Assembly (NCBI RefSeq): GCF_001637205.1
Contig: NZ_LVJH01000007.1
Coordinates: 248,001-312,000 of the forward strand
Reading direction: 5' to 3'
Length of the DNA: 64,000 bases
Source: Paenibacillus glacialis
GTDB lineage: Bacteria; Bacillota; Bacilli; Paenibacillales; Paenibacillaceae
Shown here piece by piece: positions 1 through 11,900 of the stretch. Each line of letters opens with the position of its first letter. Positions within the stretch are counted from its first letter, which is position 1. The position numbers were made by a program, and so were the translations under genes. The notes under the pieces were generated by a model. The model ran no database searches and was not told the origin of the DNA. It worked only from the letters and a program-made list of their open reading frames with translations.

Positions 1-2
1 AC

Positions 3-2885
3 TCTCCAGCAGAGCGTATCCAGTATATCTTGCATGATGCAGGAGCAAAGTTTTTAGTCACGCAAGGGCATCTTAAACAGGCTGTATCTTTTACTGGCAA
101 ATATATTGATTTAAATGATGAACAAGCCTATACAGATGACATTTCGAACTTGGAGTTAACGGTAGGTTCCAATTCGTTAGCTTATGTTATTTATACTTCA
201 GGTACAACCGGAAAGCCCAAAGGGGTCATGATTGAACACCGTCAGGTACATCATTTAATTACAGGATTGTATACCCAAGTTATTGATGATCAGAATAAAA
301 AATTGAACGTTTCTTTATTAGCACCTTATTATTTCGATGCATCTGTTAAGCAAATTTTTGGTGCATTACTGTTAGGCCACTCTTTGTTTATCGCAAACCA
401 AGAAACGATATTAGATGGACAAGCTCTATTAAATTACTATCGAGACAATCAAATTGATTTAACCGACGGTACACCTGCGCACTTGAAATTACTTTTGAAA
501 TCGAACGATTTTCAAGGCATATCGTTACAATACATGCTGATTGGAGGAGAGGCGCTTTCTCAACAAAGTGTGGTTGAATTAACATCATTATTTTCGATAA
601 ACCAAATCTCGCCACCAACCATTATAAATGTGTATGGTCCAACAGAATGTTGTGTGGATGCCGCTACGTTTAAAGTTGTGCCAGAGCTTGTATCAGGGAA
701 TAGTCGAGCATACGTCCCGATTGGCAGGACATTAGGCAATAACCGTCTGTATGTTGTGAACAAATATGAACAATTACAACCTGTGGGAGTAGCGGGAGAA
801 TTGTGTATTGGTGGCGACGGCGTAGGTAGAGGTTACTTAAATCTATCGGACCTCACAGCAGAGAAATTTGTAAGTGATCCGTTTGTGCAGGGCGAAAAAA
901 TGTACAAAACAGGGGATTTAGTGAAATGGCTTCCAGATGGAAATATTGCGTATTTGGGACGAATGGATCACCAAGTAAAAGTTCGCGGATATCGAATAGA
1001 ACTAGGAGAAGTAGAAGCAGCGCTGTTAAATATAGATTCTGTAAAAGAGGTCATCGTCACTGTACACGAGGATGATCATGGGGATAAATCGTTATGTGCA
1101 TACTTCATAGCAGATGACATGCTAACGGTTAAAGAGTTGAAAGAAAAAGTATCCAATGAATTACCGAGCTACATGGTACCAGCCTATTTCATACAAATGG
1201 ATCAAATGCCACTAACACCTAATGGAAAAGTTGATCGCAGATTGTTTCCTGCTCCAGAAGAAAATATACAAACGGGAAGAGATTATGTAGAACCTCGTAC
1301 ATCAGTGGAAGAACAATTGTTATCTGTATGGCAAGACGTGCTTGGTGTAAATGAAATCAGTATCAAAGATCCTTTCTTTGATGTCGGAGGCAACTCTTTA
1401 CGAGCGACAAAGCTCGTATCAAAGATAAATGAAAAAATGAATGTCAGTGTATCTGTCAGAAATGTATTTGAATTACTCACGATCGAACAGATGGCCCAGT
1501 TCATTGATCATACGGAGGAGCGGAATGTATTTGTCTCCATCCCCAAAGCTGTGGAGAAAGAATACTACCCTATTTCTTCAGCACAAATGAGAATGTACAT
1601 TATGAGTATAAAGGCCGGTAAAGAACTTATCTATAATATGTCAGGTGTATTCATGATCCAAGGATCATTGGATCGAATGAGATTAGAAGAATCATTTCAA
1701 CAATTAATTCGTCGTCATGAGTCTCTTCGAACGGCATTTAAAGTAATACACGGAGAACCTAAACAACAGATCCATCCTGAAGTGAATTTTGGAATTGAAT
1801 ATGTAGAACTAACGGAAGAAGATGCAGAGGATCAAATTCAACAATTTGTTCGTGTATTTGATCTTAGTCAAGCACCTCTTCTAAGAGTTGGAATCATTGA
1901 ACTTGAGCCTGAGCGTCATGTATTGCTTGTAGATTTGCACCATATTATTTCAGATGGATTATCCGTAAATATTCTAATGACTGAAATTAGTGAGTTATAT
2001 AATGGAGCAAAACTCTCACCTCTTCGGATTCAATACAAGGATTATGCAGAATGGCAGCAGATTCAAATTCAAAGTGATCGGATGAAAGAACAGGAAAAGT
2101 ATTGGCTCCATGTTTTTAGTGAAGGAATCCCCTTATTGGATATGCCAACAGATTATGAGAGACCTGTATCCTTAAGTTATGAAGGAGATTTATTCGAATT
2201 TGTGATTGAGGAACAAATGATTGAAGGTTTAAGAACGATGGAGGGTTTGACAGGAACGACGCTGTACATGATTCTATTAGCAGCCTATACCATTCTTTTA
2301 TCTAAATACAGTGGGCAAGAAGATATTATAGTTGGAGCACCCATTGCAGGAAGAACACATGCAGAGTTAGAACCGATTATTGGTATGTTTGTGAATACAC
2401 TTGCTTTAAGAAATTATCCTTCAGGAGAAAAAACGTTTACTGAGTACTTACTTGAGGTCAAAGAAAACATGTTAAATGCCTATGAAAATCAAGATTATCC
2501 ATTTGAAGAATTAATCAAGAAAGTAGATATAACAAAAGATGTACGGCGTAATCCGTTATTTGACACGATGTTTGTGTTACAAAATACAGATGTAACGGAA
2601 ATTCAAATGGATGCTGTAACATGTAAACCTTATGTTCAGAATAACAAGATATCTAAATTTGATTTAACATTATATGCAGAAGTTTTTGACTATAAACTAG
2701 AAGCGGCTTTTGAATTTAGCACAACATTATTTGAGAAAACAACGATTGAAGCGATGTCCAAAAATTTATTGTTGATCTTAACATCTGTTCTTCAAAATCC
2801 ACACATCGAAATCAACAAGATTAAATTGGTTGAAGAATTAATAAATAGTGAACCCTTAGTAGATTTAATTGAAGTAGATTTCTAA
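3..2885 (+). CDS. Nonribosomal peptide synthetase, partial (A-T-C), cut by the left edge
   Basis: Cytoplasmic megasynthase subunit that activates one amino acid, carries it on a thiolation domain and condenses it with the next module. The frame is open to the left edge, so the N-terminus lies outside the window. Visible order: adenylation domain from about its A2-A3 region (TSGTTGKPKG near residue 63, YRIELGE near 330, NGKVDR near 407), a thiolation domain with FFDVGGNSL (carrier Ser near 465), then a complete condensation domain with HHIISDG near 646. There is no thioesterase. The adenylation pocket reads D-A-K-D-L-G-V-V-D plus the invariant K, which matches the code published for glutamate. 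It ends with TAA 23 bp before the next synthetase gene and is probably co-transcribed with it. Domain calls come from core motifs; the product is unknown. Confidence 0.95.
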   Translation, partial: SPAERIQYILHDAGAKFLVTQGHLKQAVSFTGKYIDLNDEQAYTDDISNLELTVGSNSLAYVIYTSGTTGKPKGVMIEHRQVHHLITGLYTQVIDDQNKKLNVSLLAPYYFDASVKQIFGALLLGHSLFIANQETILDGQALLNYYRDNQIDLTDGTPAHLKLLLKSNDFQGISLQYMLIGGEALSQQSVVELTSLFSINQISPPTIINVYGPTECCVDAATFKVVPELVSGNSRAYVPIGRTLGNNRLYVVNKYEQLQPVGVAGELCIGGDGVGRGYLNLSDLTAEKFVSDPFVQGEKMYKTGDLVKWLPDGNIAYLGRMDHQVKVRGYRIELGEVEAALLNIDSVKEVIVTVHEDDHGDKSLCAYFIADDMLTVKELKEKVSNELPSYMVPAYFIQMDQMPLTPNGKVDRRLFPAPEENIQTGRDYVEPRTSVEEQLLSVWQDVLGVNEISIKDPFFDVGGNSLRATKLVSKINEKMNVSVSVRNVFELLTIEQMAQFIDHTEERNVFVSIPKAVEKEYYPISSAQMRMYIMSIKAGKELIYNMSGVFMIQGSLDRMRLEESFQQLIRRHESLRTAFKVIHGEPKQQIHPEVNFGIEYVELTEEDAEDQIQQFVRVFDLSQAPLLRVGIIELEPERHVLLVDLHHIISDGLSVNILMTEISELYNGAKLSPLRIQYKDYAEWQQIQIQSDRMKEQEKYWLHVFSEGIPLLDMPTDYERPVSLSYEGDLFEFVIEEQMIEGLRTMEGLTGTTLYMILLAAYTILLSKYSGQEDIIVGAPIAGRTHAELEPIIGMFVNTLALRNYPSGEKTFTEYLLEVKENMLNAYENQDYPFEELIKKVDITKDVRRNPLFDTMFVLQNTDVTEIQMDAVTCKPYVQNNKISKFDLTLYAEVFDYKLEAAFEFSTTLFEKTTIEAMSKNLLLILTSVLQNPHIEINKIKLVEELINSEPLVDLIEVDF

Positions 2886-2908
2886 TTATTAAAAATCGGA
2901 GGTGCTAC

Positions 2909-5900
2909 ATGTCAATTTTTAAAAAACAAGAGTCTTTTTGGATAAATCAGTTTGAAGAAGAAGATGTTCTTATTCATTTGCCTTATAAAACGACTTTAAA
3001 ACATTTAGGTGATACTAATCATCACAATTTTATTTATAAATCTTTATCATCCGATGTTTCGCAAAAAATCAAGTCTATATCTAAGGACTCTAATATGGCG
3101 ATTTATGCGATTTTATTAACTGGGATGAAGTGCCTACTTCATAAATACACGAATGAGAACAATATTATTATGGGTATTCCAACGATGGAAGAAAAGAATA
3201 GTGACCTTTCGCTTTCCAATAAGTTTTTAATATTAAAAAATAGTATAGCTAGTAATAGTTCATTTAAATCTATATTTAATCAAGTGAAACTAGGTCTAAG
3301 TGGAGCCATCCAACATCAAAGAATACCTTTCAGAAAAATGGTCGAACAGTTAAATTTGCAATATGATTCGAACCACTTACCTATGATCAATACCATGGTT
3401 TCTTTAAATGAAATTCATTCATTCGATTATGAAAAGCACGTAAGTTCAGATACTATTTTTCATTTCGATCTGGAAAATGATGAAATTCATTTAAAATTAT
3501 TTTTTGATGAAGATCGTTATGATGAAGAGTTTATGGTTCAAGTGATTGAACATTTAGACCAATTCTTCTCCATTGTTTTAAACCAACCTGATCTAGAGAT
3601 TAATAAAGTAGATATGCTCTCAGAGACACATAGAAATAAGCTATTATTTGATTTCAACGATACCGCGGTGGAGTATCCACAGAACAAGACGATGCATCAA
3701 TTATTTGAAGAACAGGTGGAACGAACACCAGATCATATAGCCGTGGTATTTGAGAGTAAACAACTAACGTACAAAGAACTAAATCAACAATCGAATCAAT
3801 TGGCTAGGACGCTTCGAACTAAAGGTGTACAAGCGGGGCAGTTAGTTGGAATTATGGTAGAACGCTCGCTTGAGATGGTCGTAGGTATATTCGGTATCCT
3901 AAAAGCGGGTGGCGCTTATGTTCCAATTGATCCAGAATACCCGGAAGAACGTATTCATTTTACATTAGAGGATTCGCAAGTGAAATGCTTGTTGTTGCAA
4001 AATCATTTACAGAAACGAGTATGTTTTGCAGGGACGTCCATTATTTTAGATGATGAACAAAGTTACGATAACAATCGTTTGAACTTGGAGCACGTAACGA
4101 GTTCGCATGATTTGGCTTATGTAATCTATACATCAGGAACAACAGGAAATCCTAAAGGGGTTATGATCGAACACGGCAGTATTTCAAATTCCATCCAATG
4201 GAAATCAGAATTTTACAAATTTACTGAAGAAGATCGGGTATTGATGCTGAATCCATTCGTTTTTGATTCGTTTATTACCCATTTTTTTGGGCCCATTAGT
4301 TCTGGATCGACGGTATATGTGTTAAGTCAACAACAATGTAAAGATGCTATAGCCATTAACACCATCGTAAAAAAACAGGGAATCACGCATATGCAAAGTC
4401 CACCGAGTTTTTTGATGACCTTATTGGAAAGTGTGAACGCAGAAGATTGGATTTCGATGAAGAATGTCGTCGCCGCAGGAGAGAAGATCATACCTGCCTT
4501 AATACACAAATTACAGCACATTAATTCGCATATCGAAATTTGCAATGAGTATGGCCCAACCGAGAATAGTGTCGTATCAACGGTTCTTTCTATTCATCAC
4601 GCGGATCAAGACATTTCAATCGGCAAGCCTATTGCGAATAATAGAATCTATATATTAGGGGAACAAAATAGATTACAGCCTATTGGCGTACAGGGAGAAT
4701 TATGTGTAGCGGGAGCAGGACTCTCTAGAGGTTACTTGAACCAACCGGACCTGACGGCTGAGAAATTTGTAGATGACCCGTTTGTTGTAGGAGCAAAAAT
4801 GTACAAGACGGGTGATTCAGCCAGGTGGCTGCCAGATGGGAACATTGAATATATAGGAAGAATGGATCACCAAGAGAAAATCCGTGGATACCGGATCGAA
4901 CTTGGCGAGATAGAAACAGCACTCTTAACAATAAAAGTGGTTCAAGAGGCCGTTGTCATTGCCCGAGAAGATGAAGTGGGAACGAAGCAATTATGCGCAT
5001 ACCTGGTAGGGAAAGATGCAATAGAGATAGGAAAACTGAGAGAAGAGTTGTCCCACAAACTACCAAACTATATGATTCCGTCCTACTTTGTACAACTAGA
5101 TCAGATTCCACTTACGACAAATGGAAAAGCCGACCGCAAAGCGTTACCTGCTCCGAAAGAAAATATGTTGAAGGGAATGGCGTACGAAGCACCAGAAACT
5201 TTTGTGGAACAACAACTCGCATCCATTTGGGAAGTGGTATTAGGAGTTGAGAAGATTGGGATCTCGGATAATTTCTTTGAACTTGGAGGGGATTCTATTA
5301 AATCTATTCAAGTGTCTTCGAGGTTATATCAAGCGGGCTATCAGGTACAGATGGAACATTTATTTAAATATCCAACCATAGCAAGCTTAATTCCATATGT
5401 TCATCCCATTAGTTCGATGTCAGAGCAGGGGATCATAACTGGAAAAGTGATGTTAACTCCAATTCAACATTGGTTTTTTGAGCAATATAAGGTGGATGCC
5501 CATCACTATAATCAATCTATAACGTTATATCGGCAGGATGGTTTTCACGAAGCTACACTTCGCCATGTATTACATAAAATTTGTGAGCACCATGATGCGC
5601 TTCGCATCGTATATAACCAAACGGAAAGTGGTTATGAAGCATGGAATAGAGGGACGGAAGATGAACCGTTATATAGCCTTGAAATTATAGATTTCAAGAA
5701 CCTAGCAGATCCTTCTCAACAGATAGAGAATAAAGCCAATGAAATTCAAAGCAGTATCCATTTGCATAAAGGACCCTTGATGAAGTTAGGCCTATTCCAA
5801 TGTGCAGATGGAGATCATCTATTGATCGTTATTCACCATTTGGTCATAGACGGGGTTTCGTGGCGAATATTGATAGAAGATGTCTCAAAGGGATATGAAC

Positions 5901-8900
5901 AATTACGTAATGAAGAACCGATTCAATTCCCTCAAAAAACAGGTTCATACCAATTATGGGCAAAACAATTGGAGTTGTATGCGGGTAGTGAAGTAATGCA
6001 GCAAGAGCTTGAATATTGGAATGAAATAGAACAAGTCGAATGTAATCCGTTACCTAAAGATGATGAACAGGATCATGCACTAGCAAAAGATAGTGAAGAA
6101 ATAACGTTAGAATGGACAGCGGTAGAAACGGTACAACTATTAAAACAAGCGAACCGTACTTACAAAACGGAAATCAACGATTTGCTGCTAACCGCATTAG
6201 GTATGTCTATTCATCAATGGACTGGCATGGATAAAGTCCTTGTGAATCTGGAAGGGCACGGAAGAGAACAAATTATAGCAGATCTTGATATTACACGTAC
6301 AATAGGATGGTTTACGAGCCAGTATCCTGTTGTATTAGATATGGAAGCAAGTACAAATATGTCGCACCTCATCAAAACAATAAAAGAAAATCTTCGCCAG
6401 ATTCCGAAAAAAGGAATTGGTTATGGTATTTTGAGATATTTAAGCGAAAATCAGAATGATGCTCAATTTAAAATAAATCCAGAAATTAGTTTTAACTATT
6501 TGGGACAATTTGATCAAGATATTCAAAATACTGCGATGAAGATATCCCCTTACTCTAACGGAGTAGCAACAAGTGAAAACCACACAAGAAATCATCTTAT
6601 TGATCTGAACGGTCTAATTGTGGAAGGAAAGTTATCACTTTCATTTCGTTATAGTCGCACACAATATCAGAAAGAAACGATAGATCAATGGACTAAACTA
6701 TTTAAAGATAGTCTGCAAGAAATTATTAGGCATTGCGTAACGAAAGAGAAACCAGAGTTAACCCCAAGTGATATTTCGTTAAAAGGAATAAATATAGAAG
6801 AATTAGAAGGATTTGTGCAGCAATCCGAACATATTGGTGAGATAGAAGATATATATGCTTTATCGCCTATGCAAAACGGAATGTTTTTTCACAACCTGCT
6901 TAATTCAAGTTCTGATGCTTATTTTATTCAAACAACGCTTGATCTTCATGGATCTTTAGATGTGGAAGCTTTTACAAAGAGTTTGAATCATCTGATACGA
7001 CGAAATGTCATTTTCAGAACTAATTTTCACAGTAAATGGACAAATAATCCATTGCAAGTCGTATATCGTAATAAACAGAATGGACTCAGATATGAAGATT
7101 TGCGTGAAATGAATAAAGAAGAACGTGAAGTGTATGTGGCATCCTATACGAGAGAAGATAAAATTAAAGGTTTCGACTTATCTCAAGATGTGTTAATGCG
7201 TATCTCAATCTTGCATACCCATGATGAAACATATCGTTTTATTTGGAATTATCATCATATTTTGATGGATGGATGGTGTCTGTCTCTTGTAATAAAGGAG
7301 CTATTCGATGGATACTTTGCGATTCAAGAACAAAGAAAACCTGAGGAGAAGGTAGCGATCCAGTATAGTCAATATATCGAATGGCTAGCAAAACAAGATC
7401 ATGATAAATCTTTGAAATACTGGAGTGAATATTTGAAAGGTTATGATGAGCAAACGACTCTGCCGAAAGAAAATACAATAACGAAGAGTGACGAATATCG
7501 TTCAGAGAATATGATTTATACGCTAAGTAAAGAATTGACTGGGCAAATGACACAAATCGCCAGTCAGAATCAAGTTACGTTGAATACGTTAATGCAGACC
7601 GTATGGGCCATTTTGCTGCAAAAATATAATGGAAGTGAAGATGTTGTATTTGGGAGTGTTGTATCAGGCAGACCCTCGGCCATCATAGGCATCGAAAACA
7701 TCATTGGCTTATTTATTAATACCATTCCAGTACGTATTCATGCCCAAGGCAATGAAGCATTTATTGAAGTAATGAAGCGGAATCAAGAACAAGCCGTCGC
7801 TTCTCATCATTTCGATACGTATCCATTATATGAGATTCAAGCTATAACACAGCAAAAACAACATTTGATTGATCATATTCTAGTGTTTGAAAATTATCCC
7901 GTCCAAGGCATTATGGAACAGTTTGGGGATCAAGAGAAGACAGCTCTTAAGATTACGAATGTAGAAGCGGATGAACAAACGAATTATGATTTTAACCTGA
8001 TTATAAAACCAGGTGAAGAGATGAAATGGATGTTTTTTTATAACGCAAACGTCTATGATCAAGCAAGTATAGAACGAATTCGAGGTCATTTGGTTCAAAT
8101 GATGGAGAAAGTGATAAGAAATCCACAAATCGGTATCAATGAAATAGAGTTAATAACACCTCAAGAGGAAACACAAATTTTAGAGGTATTTAATGATTCC
8201 ATGGCTGACTATCCATTGGACAAGACAATCCACGGGTTATTTGAAGAGCAAGCGGTACGAACTCCCGATCAAGTGGCTGTTGTATTTGAGGATAAATACT
8301 TAACCTATAAAGAATTGAATGAAAAAGCCAATCAATTGGCAAGAACACTGAAATCTGAAGGGGTAGAGGCGGATCAGTTAATTGGGATCGTGGCAGAACG
8401 ATCATTAGATATGATCATTGGAATCATGGCGATTATGAAAGCGGGTGGAGCCTATGTACCCATTGACCCAGAATATCCAACGGATCGTATTCACTATATG
8501 CTTGAGGATTCGGGAGTACACTTATTATTGTTACAACGTCATTTACAAGAACGTATTTCTTTCGCAGGAAAGGTTGTTATGGTAGATCATCATCAATTTT
8601 ATCATGAAGATTATTCAAATTTAGGAATAACCGTTGCTCCATCGGGATTAGCCTACGTAATTTATACTTCAGGAACAACAGGTAAACCGAAAGGTACGTG
8701 GATTGAACATAAAAATGTCGTTCGTTTATTATTCAACAGTAAAAATTTGTTTGATTTTCATGTATCAGATACATGGACTTTGTTTCATTCATTTTGTTTT
8801 GATTTTTCTGTATGGGAAATGTATGGTGCGTTACTCTATGGCGGAAAATTAGTCATCGTACCTCAAATGACGGCAAAAAGTCCAGAACAATTCCTACAGT

Positions 8901-11900
8901 TGTTAAAAAATGAGCAAGTGACGATATTGAATCAAACACCCACTTACTTCTATCATCTCCTTCATGAAGAACTACAAGATCATGGAAGAGAATTGAAATT
9001 AAGAAAAGTAATTTTTGGTGGAGAGGCACTCAATCCATCGTTATTAAGTGAGTGGAAGGAAAAATATCCATTAACACAGTTGATTAATATGTATGGAATA
9101 ACGGAAACGACGGTTCATGTGACCTATAAAGAAATAACTGCAATTGAAATACATGCGGGTAAAAGTAATATTGGCAAACCGATCCCGACTTTGCAAACGT
9201 ATATTTTGGATAAACACCAACGAAATCAACCTATCGGAGTACAGGGAGAGTTATACGTAGCAGGTGAGGGGCTTGCTAGAGGTTATTTAAACCGACCTGA
9301 CTTAACAGCAGAGAAATTTGTAGATAACCCCTTTGTTGCAGAAGGGAAGATGTACAGAACAGGAGACGCAGCGAGATGGTTGCCGGATGGAAATATTGAA
9401 TATCTAGGACGGATTGATCATCAAGTGAAAATTCGTGGTTACAGAATTGAGCTTGGCGAAGTGGAAACAGCGCTTTTAAAAATAGACTCTGTTCAAGAAG
9501 CAGTGGTGATTGCTAGGGAGAATAATGATGGGTCAAAGCAGTTATGTGCGTATTTGAAAGGGAACAGCTCACTCACAGCCAAGAAAATGAGAATGGAATT
9601 ATCTCAAAAAATCCCAGATTATATGATTCCATCTTATTTTATTCAATTAGAGCAAATGCCGTTAACATCAAACGGGAAAATCGACCGAAAAGCATTACCT
9701 TCTCCAGAAGAAAGCATGCAAAAAGGAACAGAATATATGGCGCCAAGAACATCTACAGAACAAACGATAACTTCTGCTTGGGAAGCTGTGCTCGGCGTTC
9801 AGAATATTAGCATATCAGATAATTTCTTTGAACTCGGAGGCGATTCGATTAAATGCATTCAAGTTTCCTCACGCTTGCTCCAAGCAGGTTATAAAGTTGA
9901 AATGAAGCGTTTTTTCACCTACCCCACGGTAGAAGAGTTAAGTTTACACGTTAAATCAGTAAGCACCATTTCTGATCAAGGGGAAGTTACGGGACAAGTG
10001 ATGCTCACCCCGATTCAACGCTGGTTCTTCGATCAAAATATGGTGGATGCGCATCATTACAATCAAGAAATGATGTTTTATCGAGAAAAAGGATTTGAAG
10101 TTAGTTTCATTCACCAAGTGATGAATAAGATGGTTAAGCATCATGATGCACTTCGTATGGTTTACCGCAAGGCGGCTGAAGGCGGATATGAAGCAAGGAA
10201 TCAGGGGTTCGAGGAAGATGAATTATTTAGTCTTGAAATCATGGACCTTAGGAAAGAAGTAAACTCTGCACAAATCATTGAAAATAAAGTGAAAGAAATT
10301 CAGAGTAGTATAAATATAGATCATGGGCCGTTGATGAAACTTGGCTTGTTCCAATGTGCTGAAGGGGATCATTTATTAATAGCAATTCACCATTTAGTGG
10401 TAGACGGGGTTTCATGGCGTATTTTATATGAAGATATTCAATCAGGACTTGATCAATTTTTAAGAGGGCAAGAAATTCAGTTCCCACAAAAAACGGCTTC
10501 GTATAAACTATGGGCAGAACAATTGTCTATTTATGCAAACAGTTCTGTCATGGAGCAAGAATATAAATATTGGCATTGTATTGAGCAGGTTGATATGAAA
10601 CCACTGCCTAAAGACATTGACTGTGACTATACCATAGGGAAAGACAGTGAAGTGATAACCATACAGTGGACAGCAGAAGAAACCGAACAATTATTGAAGC
10701 AGACACATCATACGTATAATACTGAAATTAATGATCTATTGCTAACGGCACTTGGCATGGCTATTCATGATTGGACAGGTATGGAAGAAATTATTGTGAA
10801 CTTGGAAGGCCATGGGAGAGAGCAAATCATTCCAGACATGGATATCACCCGAACGGTGGGTTGGTTTACAAGTATGTACCCTGTGATCCTTAGTATGAAA
10901 GCTGCGTCAGATGTATCAAGAAGGATTAAGACGGTTAAGGAAGGATTACGCCAGATACCAAACAAAGGTGTTGGTTATGGTATTCTAAAGTATTTGTCAC
11001 ATTCTCATAAAGAATTTATTCTTGAAAAAAATCCTGAAATTAGTTTTAACTATATGGGACAGGTGGATCAAGGTTCAGAAAATGATGGAATTAAATTTTC
11101 ATCTCATTCTAGTGGTCCATCAGTAAGTGAAAACAACAAAAGGCCATTTTCACTTAATATCAATGGTATCGTTATAGAAGGCAGGTTGTCGCTCACAATC
11201 AACTATAGTCAAAGACAATATCGACGAGAAACAATGGAGCAACTGGCGTCGCACTTTAAGGAAAGTCTCAAGGAAGTGATTGTCCATTGTGTTACGAAAG
11301 AACGAACCGAACTTACACCAAGTGATATTTCATGCAAGACATTAACCATTGATCAACTGGATCGCTTAGTGGGACAAACACAACACATAGGTCGTATAGA
11401 AAATATTTATCCGTTAACACCGTTACAGAAGGAAATGCTGTTTGAAAGTGAACGGAATCCAATTTCGGGAGCTTATTTTGTACAAATCATGTTTGATATG
11501 CGTGGGGATTTCGATGTTACCTCTTTTGCACAGAGCTTGGATCATTTAATGCAAAGACATGCGATATTAAGAACTAATTTTTATAGTGATTTCATGGATA
11601 TCCCTTTACAAATCGTTTATCAAGAGAAGAAATTTGAATTTAATTATGAAGATTTACTGGATATGAAGGAGATTCTACGTGAGGGATATGTTAACGATTA
11701 TATCCAACAAAATAAGGCAAGAGGATTTGATTTACAACAAGATTCCTTAATACGTATGACTGTTTTACGAACAAAAAATGAAGAATACCGCGTTATATGG
11801 AGTTTTCACCATACTTTAATGGATGGTTGGTGTATGTCTCTTGTAAGCAAGGAAATATTTGAAAATTACTTTGCTATTCGGGAGAAAAGAAAACCTAAAA

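Noticed and set aside
7239..7553. 104-codon minus-strand frame inside the synthetase
   Set aside because: Shadow of the NRPS condensation domain, without a ribosome site.
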